Of a DNA stretch of 36,681 bases, positions 30,464 through 36,681 are shown piece after piece. The translations under genes and the position numbers were made by a program. This DNA is from Halobacteriales archaeon. Lineage in GTDB: Archaea; Halobacteriota; Halobacteria; Halorutilales; JAHENH01. The stretch is taken from assembly GCA_018609935.1 (NCBI GenBank), contig JAHENH010000025.1:1-36681 (forward strand), given 5' to 3'. Numbering within the stretch: the first letter of the stretch is position 1; every line of letters begins with the position of its first letter. Under the pieces are notes generated by a model, which made no database searches, was not told where the DNA came from, and was given only the letters and a program-made list of their open reading frames with translations.

Positions 30464-31881
30464 GATGACTCAATAGATAATGAAGCTAATAATGCTTCAA
30501 GTTGTATTTTTTCATCAGATCCTTTAGCTATCCTATACTCAGTTTCACCTATTTTATCTATCAATTTTATCTTTTCTGAATTGTTTAGTTCATCAGAATT
30601 TCTAGATACTCTATACATTTGTTCTAGTATTTCCCCTCCTCCTATGCCTTGATTGAGTAAAGATTCAAGTGTTTTTCTAGCTTCTTCAAAGTTTCCTTTA
30701 AGCGTTTTAGATATTATTTGTTTTATTTCTTCCTCTCTGGCAGTAGAAGTTGTTTTATATATAGTGTCTTCATCTATTTTCTTATCCAAAGCAGAAGCAG
30801 CTTGGAGAGAGTTTATAGATCTTCGTACATCTCCTTGAGAAATATAGGTAAGAGCATCCAAAGCTTCTTCAGTTATATCTAGTTCCTCTTTTTTTGCTAT
30901 ATATCTAATCCTTTTCTTAAGGGATTCATCATCTACAGGTGAAAACCTAAAAACAGCACATCTTGACTGTATTGGTTCTATAATATTTGAAGAATAATTA
31001 CAGGAAAGAATAAATCTACATGTTTCAGAATAAAGCTCCATAGTCCTTCTTAAGGCAGGTTGAGCATCACGAGTGTTATGGGTAAGAACACCATTTCCAA
31101 GAATGAAGTTTGGTGTTTCCTCCATAGTTATATTATAAGCCTTTCCATAATGGCTGTAATCTATCGATTCTACAGTAACTGTATCAACATCTTTTCTCCC
31201 ACCATCTGTTTTAATTTCAGGAGTATACACTTTCATTTTGTCTTTAAAGTCAGCTATCTCCGTTCCTTTCTTTAGTTCCTGTAATTGTTTTTCTATTAAT
31301 TTATTTTTTTCTCCTACAACAAAGAAAGGATGTCTAGGGCTTGCAGTAATTTTTCTCCCATCCTCTAATTTAACCTTATAGAAAGGAGCTTTTCCCGTTT
31401 CAACCATCTTTCCTTCATCACTCTTTAGTTGATTAGTTTCAAAACCAACAGAGGGTATTTTTTCTCCTTTTTTTGACACATCTTCAATATTTTTAATTTC
31501 TGGATCTGCTGGATAACCAGTTACTAGTTTAGTACCTGGCGGTAAACATAGTGCATCTGCTTCATCTAAAAATATGATTTTATGTTTAGCACCCTGTGAT
31601 GGTGATGTACGTGCAAATTCTTTTATTTGGTTTCGTACTATATTTATTCCTCTATCATCACTTGCGTTTAGCTCAGTAAAATTATTTTGCCAGTTTTCAT
31701 CGTAAAGTTCTTTAGTTAAAGCATGAGCACATGTTGTTTTCCCTACACCCGCGGGACCAGAAAATATCATATTGGGTATTTCACCTTTCTCTACATAAGA
31801 AGATAGAGTCTGAACTATTGTATCTTGACCGACAACTTCTTCTAGACTTTCAGGCCGATATTTCTCTACCCAAACAGACAT
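30460..31881 (-). CDS. rfcS: Replication factor C small subunit with intein
   Basis: Clamp-loader ATPase that opens the PCNA ring. The 473-residue precursor contains a 158-residue intein (112-269); the extein is 315 residues, normal for archaeal RfcS. Extein motifs are VEKYRP (5-10), Walker A GPAGVGKTT (42-50), Walker B FLDEADAL (104-111) interrupted right after Leu111, then DAQPALRRTMELYS, the SRC arginine-finger motif QSRCAVFRFSP and the C-terminal collar domain with YRVSR. The insertion between DEADAL and TRDAQ is a known RFC intein site. Without splicing the ATPase site would be broken. The gene ends 4 bases inside the end of nop5 (convergent) and is divergent from ileS. Confidence 0.96.
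   Translation of the reverse strand: MSVWVEKYRPESLEEVVGQDTIVQTLSSYVEKGEIPNMIFSGPAGVGKTTCAHALTKELYDENWQNNFTELNASDDRGINIVRNQIKEFARTSPSQGAKHKIIFLDEADALCLPPGTKLVTGYPADPEIKNIEDVSKKGEKIPSVGFETNQLKSDEGKMVETGKAPFYKVKLEDGRKITASPRHPFFVVGEKNKLIEKQLQELKKGTEIADFKDKMKVYTPEIKTDGGRKDVDTVTVESIDYSHYGKAYNITMEETPNFILGNGVLTHNTRDAQPALRRTMELYSETCRFILSCNYSSNIIEPIQSRCAVFRFSPVDDESLKKRIRYIAKKEELDITEEALDALTYISQGDVRRSINSLQAASALDKKIDEDTIYKTTSTAREEEIKQIISKTLKGNFEEARKTLESLLNQGIGGGEILEQMYRVSRNSDELNNSEKIKLIDKIGETEYRIAKGSDEKIQLEALLASLSIESS
31075..31548 (-). mobile_element. RFC mini-intein, no homing endonuclease
   Basis: The protein-splicing element runs from Cys112 to Asn269 of the RfcS precursor. Block A is CLPPGTKLVTG, block B is around ITASPRHPFFVV with His184 (Ser181 in place of the more common Thr), block F is YNITMEETPNFILGNG and block G ends VLTHN, followed by extein Thr270 as the +1 nucleophile. 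Between blocks B and F there are only about 65 residues, with no LAGLIDADG endonuclease, so it can splice but not home. All the residues needed for splicing appear present. Confidence 0.94.
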
Positions 31882-31889
31882 TAAACACT

Positions 31890-31899
31890 AATTATATTT
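31890..31899 (+). promoter_or_regulatory. TATA box of ileS
   Basis: AATTATATTT lies 18-27 bases before the GTG at 31917. Its position implies that transcription starts at or near this GTG, which favours the GTG start for ileS over the ATG at 31959. Confidence 0.5.
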
Positions 31900-31916
31900 A
31901 CTAGTTTAACTCGACT

Positions 31917-34900
31917 GTGGTTGGAAGCTCTTTAGTTAAGGAAAACCTTTCCTCTGGCATGGAAGAGGTTGGAGGATATGATCCACATAAAGTCGAGGGA
32001 AAAATAAAGAAATATTGGAAGGAAGAAGAAGCCTATGAAATAGTGAAAGAAGAGCATGAAGACGATCCAAGTTATTATTTTTTAGATGGTCCCCCATATA
32101 CAAGTGGAAGAGTTCATTTAGGTACTACTTGGAATAAATTACTTAAAGATGCTATGGTGAGGTATTTAAGAATGAATGGATATGATGTCCAAGACAGGCC
32201 TGGATACGATATGCATGGTCTCCCAATAGAAGTTAAAGTTGAAGAAAAACTTGGTATAGAGAACAAAAACGAAATAGAAGAATTAGGAGTAGGGAACTTT
32301 ATTGAGGAATGTGAAAAATTCGCCGAAGAAAATCTTAAATCCATGAATAAAGACTTCAAGAATCTAGGTATATGGATGGACTGGGAGAATCCATATAAAA
32401 CACTTAATGATACCTATATAGAAAGTGTTTGGTGGGGATTCAATAAAGCCTATAAAAAAGATCTTGTAGAAAATGGTGAAGAAGTAGTTAACCAATGTCC
32501 TAGATGTGAGACATCTCTTGCTGACGCTGAAGTTGAATACGATGAAATTGAATCTCCATCGATTTATGTTAAGATACCTCTAGTAGAAGGGGAAGGATTC
32601 CTAGTTATCTGGACCACTACCCCATGGACTCTTCCATCTAATCTATATGTAGCTGTAGATGAAGGAGAGGAATATAAAAAAATAGAAGCTATAAAAAATA
32701 GCGATAAAGAAATATTAATTATAGCTTCTGATTGTATAGAAGAAGTTTTAAAGAAAGGAAGATATGATGACTATAATATTTTAGAAACAATAGACGGTCA
32801 AAGTCTAGTGGGGCGTAGATATAAACATCCACTAGTAGATGAAGTACCTAAACAGAAGGAATTTGGTGAAAAATCCCATAGAATATATTCTACAGACTTC
32901 GTAGAACTTGAAAGAACTGGTCTTGTACATTGTGCTCCCGGACACGGTTTTGAAGATTTTGAGGCTTCAAAAGATATAGGTCTACCTATATTTTCTCCTG
33001 TTGATGGAAATGGAGTATATACAGAAGAAGCAGGGAAATATAAAGGTAAAAAAATACCAGATGTAGATGAGGAAATTATAGAAGATCTTGAAAAAAAAGA
33101 TCTACTATTATCTTCAGAAAGACATAAACATAGATATGGACACTGTTGGAGATGTGATACGCCTATAATATATATAGCTAAAGAACAGTGGTTTCTAAGA
33201 GTTACAAATGTCAAAGAAAGATTGTTAGAAGAACTGGACAACACGACCTGGTTCCCTTCTTGGGCTAAAGAATCTAGGTTTAGAGATTGGGTAGAAAGTG
33301 CTAGAGATTGGAATATTTCACGTCAGAGATATTGGGGTATACCAATACCTATATGGATTTGTGAAAATGGACATAAAACATGTATAGAAAGCAAAGAAGA
33401 ATTAAAAAAACGATCTATTGATAATATAAAACAGAATCTCCATAGACCATATGTAGATAACATAAAAATAGAATGTAGTAGTTGCGGATCAACAGCAAAA
33501 CGTATTAAGGATGTATTTGATGTATGGTTAGATTCAGCAGCTGCATCCTGGGCTTCTCTAAATTATCCTGCAGAAAAAAAGAAGTTTAAGGAACTATTTC
33601 CACCTGATCTTATAATTGAAGCCCATGACCAGACAAGAGGTTGGTTCTGGTCTCAACTAGGTCTGGGAGTAGCCGCGCTAGATAAAGTACCGTATCAAAA
33701 TGTAGTTATGCATGGTCATGTTCTAGACGAAGATGGTAGAAAGATGTCTAAATCTATAGGAAACGTAATTGAGCCAGGAGAAGTTATAGAAGAATATGGA
33801 ATAGACCCACTTCGTATATTCTTACTTTCAAGAACTCCACACGGAGACGATGTAAAGTTTTCTGAGGATGGAGTAAGACAAAAACTTAGAGAATTAAATG
33901 TTTTATGGAATGTATATAGATTCCCACTACCCTATATGGTTTTAGACTCATTCAAACCTGAAGAAACTAGTATATATGATGTAGAATTAACTGATATTGA
34001 CAAATGGGTTCTATCACGTCTACAGTCTGTAAAAAAAGATATAAAAGAGTATATGGAAAATTTTGAAATAAATAGAGCTCAAGAATCTTTAATTTCTTAT
34101 CTAGTAGAAGATGTATCAAGGTTTTATATACAATCTGTTCGTCCAAGAATGTGGGAAGAAGAAGAATCAGAAGATAAAAAAGCTTCATATGCAACTCTAT
34201 ATAGAGTTTTAGAGGAATCTTCTAAGCTATTAGCTCCTTTCGCGCCTCATACAGCTGAAAGTATCTACCAAAATCTTAAAGATGACATTACAGTACATGC
34301 TACCAACTTTCCTAAATATGAAAAAAAACTACAAGATAAAACTCTTGAAAAAAACATAGATATATTAAGAGATATAGAAGAAGCAACAAGAAATGCAAGA
34401 CAAAAAGCAGGAAGAAATACAAGATGGCCTGTTAAAAGAATTATAGTGGAAACTAACAAATCTGAAGTAAAGGAAGGATTAGAGAGTTTAAAAGAACTCC
34501 TATTAGACAGAGTTAATTCATATTCTTTAGATATAGTTGAAGAATTTGATGAATTAATTGAAGTCGGTGAACCAAATATGGATCTTATAGGTCCAGAATT
34601 TAAAGAAGAAGCTGGAAAAATTGCTAGCTTTATAGAAGGAAAAACTAAAAGCGAACTTAATAAAATAAGCAACAAAGACGGATCAGAAAGAATAATAGAA
34701 ATCAATGGAGAAAATAAACACATCCATAAAGATATGATCGAGTTTAGACAGGAAACCCCTGAAAATATTGAAAAAGCTGAAAGTGAAAAAGGAGACGTAT
34801 ATATAGATATTTCATTAAATAGAGAACTAAAATCGGAAGGATATACTAGAGAAATAGTAAGACGTATCCAAGAAATGAGAAAAGAACTAGAGCTAGATAT

Positions 34901-35087
34901 GGAAGAACAAATAAACATATCTCTAAAAATAGACAACGAAAACATTGAAAAAATGGTTGAGGAAAAAATCAACTATATAGAAACAGAAACGAGATCTAAT
35001 ATAATAGAAAATATACAAGAACCTGATCTAACAGAAAAGTGGGAAATTGAAAAAACAAATGTAACTATCGATATAAAAACCATTTAG
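31917..35087 (+). CDS. ileS: Isoleucyl-tRNA synthetase
   Basis: Charges tRNA-Ile and edits valine. From the GTG at 31917 the protein has 1056 residues; the conserved part starts at Met15 (MEEVGGYDPHKVEGKI), so the ATG at 31959 is an alternative start. The class I HIGH motif appears as HLGT (67-70) in PPYTSGRVHLGT, and KMSKS is at about 609-613. The CP1 editing domain has the TTTPWTLPSN motif. Cysteine pairs occur in NQCPRCETSLADAE, HCWRCDT and later CENGH/CSSCGS, which fit zinc sites of the archaeal and eukaryotic-like IleRS. The 3' half is rich in Lys/Glu helix with an anticodon-binding domain. It is divergent from rfcS. Confidence 0.96.
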   Translation: MVGSSLVKENLSSGMEEVGGYDPHKVEGKIKKYWKEEEAYEIVKEEHEDDPSYYFLDGPPYTSGRVHLGTTWNKLLKDAMVRYLRMNGYDVQDRPGYDMHGLPIEVKVEEKLGIENKNEIEELGVGNFIEECEKFAEENLKSMNKDFKNLGIWMDWENPYKTLNDTYIESVWWGFNKAYKKDLVENGEEVVNQCPRCETSLADAEVEYDEIESPSIYVKIPLVEGEGFLVIWTTTPWTLPSNLYVAVDEGEEYKKIEAIKNSDKEILIIASDCIEEVLKKGRYDDYNILETIDGQSLVGRRYKHPLVDEVPKQKEFGEKSHRIYSTDFVELERTGLVHCAPGHGFEDFEASKDIGLPIFSPVDGNGVYTEEAGKYKGKKIPDVDEEIIEDLEKKDLLLSSERHKHRYGHCWRCDTPIIYIAKEQWFLRVTNVKERLLEELDNTTWFPSWAKESRFRDWVESARDWNISRQRYWGIPIPIWICENGHKTCIESKEELKKRSIDNIKQNLHRPYVDNIKIECSSCGSTAKRIKDVFDVWLDSAAASWASLNYPAEKKKFKELFPPDLIIEAHDQTRGWFWSQLGLGVAALDKVPYQNVVMHGHVLDEDGRKMSKSIGNVIEPGEVIEEYGIDPLRIFLLSRTPHGDDVKFSEDGVRQKLRELNVLWNVYRFPLPYMVLDSFKPEETSIYDVELTDIDKWVLSRLQSVKKDIKEYMENFEINRAQESLISYLVEDVSRFYIQSVRPRMWEEEESEDKKASYATLYRVLEESSKLLAPFAPHTAESIYQNLKDDITVHATNFPKYEKKLQDKTLEKNIDILRDIEEATRNARQKAGRNTRWPVKRIIVETNKSEVKEGLESLKELLLDRVNSYSLDIVEEFDELIEVGEPNMDLIGPEFKEEAGKIASFIEGKTKSELNKISNKDGSERIIEINGENKHIHKDMIEFRQETPENIEKAESEKGDVYIDISLNRELKSEGYTREIVRRIQEMRKELELDMEEQINISLKIDNENIEKMVEEKINYIETETRSNIIENIQEPDLTEKWEIEKTNVTIDIKTI

Positions 35088-35118
35088 TTTTATTTATAAG
35101 CGAAACGAAAAATCTTCG

Positions 35119-36072
35119 ATGGAAAGGGTGCAAAAAATATTTATAATACTAATTTTGTTTTCCTTTTCTTTTTATCCAGCTGTAGCTCAAAACACAGACA
35201 CAAACATAGGGGATAATACATATACAAATTATGAAATATATCTACAGGACAATGGAAATGCTAACTGGAGTATTGGCGTTCACTTTCCAATTTCAGAAAA
35301 CCAGACAGATGAATTTCAAAGCCTTAATCCAAAATATCTAGATATTTTCGAACAATTGGAGACTGATATGAAGGCATTAATGAATAGTATAGAAAATGAA
35401 ACAAATAGAGAAATGTCAGTACATAGTTTCGAAAGAACAATTGAAATAGATAGAAGCAATGAAGAATCTATAGGTATTGCAAGACTTAATTTTAAATGGG
35501 AAAACTTCGGAAAAGTAAAAGATTCTACATTATCAATTGGGGATGCATTCATAGGAGGGTTCACATTAGGTGAAAATGAAACATTAATAATACATCATCC
35601 AGAATTTGAAGTAGAAAATATTTCTCCAGAACCTACTTATTCAAGACAAGAACAAATAGGTTGGCGTGGACCATATTCTTTTAATGAAACAGCCAACATT
35701 GTATTCTCTTCCGAAAAAACCGCCACAGGACCACCAGTTAGTAACTTTATACTTCCTATATTCGTAGTATTGATAGCATTAGCATCATTTATAGGGGGTA
35801 TTTATGCTAGCAGAAGAATAAACGAGAAAAGAAAAAAAGACAAAAAAGTTATAGAAGGGAACTCAGAAAAAGAACTGCTAACAGATGAAGACCGAGTTAT
35901 ACAACTATTAAAAGGTAATGGAGGTAAAATGAAACAATCTAAAATAGTAAAAGAAACTGAATGGTCAAAAAGCAAAGTAAGTACATTATTAAGCGGTATG
36001 GAAGAAGAAGAAAAAATAAAAAAACTCAGACTAGGCCGTGAAAATATCATAGAACTAAAAAACAACGAATAA
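35119..36072 (+). CDS. Secreted-domain membrane protein with cytoplasmic winged helix (DUF7345/DUF7343 type)
   Basis: A 317-residue one-pass membrane regulator candidate. Residues 1-23 are a signal peptide (basic start, hydrophobic core, AVA before Gln24). An extracellular beta-rich domain covers about 30-200 and has several N-x-S/T sequons. A membrane helix spans about 209-230, followed by a basic stop-transfer RRINEKRKKDKK. The C-terminal winged helix (about 255-314) reads LTDEDRVIQLL, GGKMKQSKIVKET, WSKSKVSTLLSGMEEE and KLRLGRENIIELK. This architecture is common in haloarchaea. It could pass an outside signal to DNA. Gene starts 31 bases after ileS on the same strand. Confidence 0.85.
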   Translation: MERVQKIFIILILFSFSFYPAVAQNTDTNIGDNTYTNYEIYLQDNGNANWSIGVHFPISENQTDEFQSLNPKYLDIFEQLETDMKALMNSIENETNREMSVHSFERTIEIDRSNEESIGIARLNFKWENFGKVKDSTLSIGDAFIGGFTLGENETLIIHHPEFEVENISPEPTYSRQEQIGWRGPYSFNETANIVFSSEKTATGPPVSNFILPIFVVLIALASFIGGIYASRRINEKRKKDKKVIEGNSEKELLTDEDRVIQLLKGNGGKMKQSKIVKETEWSKSKVSTLLSGMEEEEKIKKLRLGRENIIELKNNE

Positions 36073-36349
36073 AATATTTCACCTATACTACATCTTAAAA
36101 ATACACCCGCTCTATAGTATCTATCAAAAAAATAAAGCTAAAAATATAATCTTTAATAATATTTTATCTAACAATATAGTAGATGCTGTAACCTCTTCAA
36201 TTCGTTGAGATATCCATTAACTGTTTTAGAAATTATTCTAATAGTTCCTTAGACTATGTGGGTTTGTAATAGAGAGCAAATGAGATCTCTATGGTTTATG
36301 GAGAAATATACATTGAACCCCCTTACAAATAATATTCAACTAATTTAAG
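36073..36349. other. Gene-free AT-rich gap before the TnpB remnant
   Basis: No convincing coding frame is seen on either strand. A small inverted repeat TTAGAA/TTCTAA occurs near 36226-36241. The left end and N-terminal codons of the decayed IS200/IS605-like element are probably here, but I could not define a boundary. Confidence 0.35.
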
Positions 36350-36681
36350 TAAAAAAAAACTGGGCTAAACACCGGTTTAATACAGAAGGCACAGGATCAT
36401 CGTGTAGATGCCCTAGAAAGTGTCATATCAAAATGTAGGGAAGGAAAAAAAGCAAGTAAACCACACTCTTACTTCTAACTTCCTAGCCTACTACAAAAGA
36501 ACAATCTGTTATTATACAAATAAATAAAGATATAGATGAGAGTAAATGTCAAGGTTCTAGGGACACTGTAGTTTTTGGTGTTGATTTAAATGTAACAGGA
36601 CATTTTGCTGCTTTGTCTACTGGTTTGTTTTTAGGATCAGCAGGCTACATAAACATTATTTGTAATGAGTATGAGGAAAAG
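36350..36681 (+). pseudogene. tnpB: Decayed TnpB (IS200/IS605 or IS1341 type), running off the window
   Basis: Two pieces in different frames match haloarchaeal-type TnpB in order. The first (from about 36359 to a stop at 36478) reads TGLNTGLIQKAQDHRVDALE, then SVISKCREGKKASKPHSYF. The second, open from 36487 to the window end, contains DTVVFGVDLNVTGHFAALSTG and GSAGYINIICNEYEEK, with the RuvC-I aspartate in GVDLN. A stop, a frame change and a deletion of the region between them show the gene is inactive. No TnpA is seen. Any guide-RNA-bearing right end would lie beyond the window. Confidence 0.8.

Noticed and set aside
34265..34972. 235-codon minus-strand open frame inside ileS
   Set aside because: Low-complexity Ser/Leu/Ile/Phe sequence, the typical mirror image of Lys/Glu-rich ileS codons.
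1..36681. CRISPR array, toxin-antitoxin pair or defence island
   Set aside because: No regularly spaced repeats were seen and no nuclease, Cas or restriction gene was recognised; the single RHH protein has no adjacent toxin-like gene.

Overview
The window looks like part of the chromosome of an AT-rich euryarchaeon related to the haloarchaea (Halobacteriota). Archaeal signatures are many: Rpo11, RFC small subunit, Nop5, eL40, Tsr3, archaeal-type ThrRS, DUF92, a short UppS paralogue, and starts preceded by TATA boxes about 25-30 bases upstream (leaderless style). Haloarchaeal signatures are a FolC-FolP fusion, a stand-alone AICAR transformylase, NnrDE, EtfAB with a membrane FeS quinone reductase, a DUF5611-like/wHTH pair, a secreted-membrane-wHTH protein (DUF7345/DUF7343 type) and a haloarchaeal-type TnpB. 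The base composition is clearly AT-rich, unlike classical haloarchaea, so a low-GC or deep-branching relative (for example the Hikarchaeia) is possible; this placement is inference.

Layout. 1-1439: glyA (cut by the window edge) and a Trm9-like methyltransferase. 1436-4072: a small island with a helical protein of unknown function, a tyrosine recombinase and a ribbon-helix-helix protein, read away from an 834-base AT-rich gene-free stretch that holds a perfect 22-bp-arm inverted repeat. 4073-7322: a thioredoxin-fold-like protein without cysteines, gdhA, and the divergent nucleoside-catabolism pair udp/deoC. 7345-11985 (minus): nnr-purH-folCP, a one-carbon/purine and cofactor-repair operon. 12040-16715: a PUA protein, then etfBA divergent from an ETF:quinone oxidoreductase. 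16818-18666: a membrane protein, hisA and hisB. 18663-20861 (minus): rhomboid protease, two small unknown genes (one apparently frameshifted), tsr3 and the 47-residue eL40 gene. 20898-23388: rpo11, then a minus-strand operon of DUF5611-like, ArsR-like, ksgA and an Mtq2-like methyltransferase. 23771-29732: a zinc secondary alcohol dehydrogenase, thrS, DUF92 divergent from a short UppS paralogue, tRNA-Lys(UUU) and a phosphohexomutase. 29729-36072: compact nop5, rfcS carrying a 158-residue mini-intein, ileS and a membrane-anchored wHTH protein. The right edge holds a decayed TnpB gene.

How the genes fit together: SHMT, FolCP and AICAR transformylase link one-carbon metabolism to purine synthesis. 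EtfAB and the divergent FeS membrane protein should form an electron route from flavin dehydrogenases to the quinone pool. GdhA, Udp, DeoC and the alcohol dehydrogenase suggest heterotrophic use of amino acids, nucleosides and alcohols. The rest is mainly translation, rRNA/tRNA modification and replication housekeeping. The most unusual part is the recombinase/RHH island with its long palindrome, whose 6-bp spacer geometry resembles a tyrosine-recombinase crossover site. No CRISPR array or defence system was seen.
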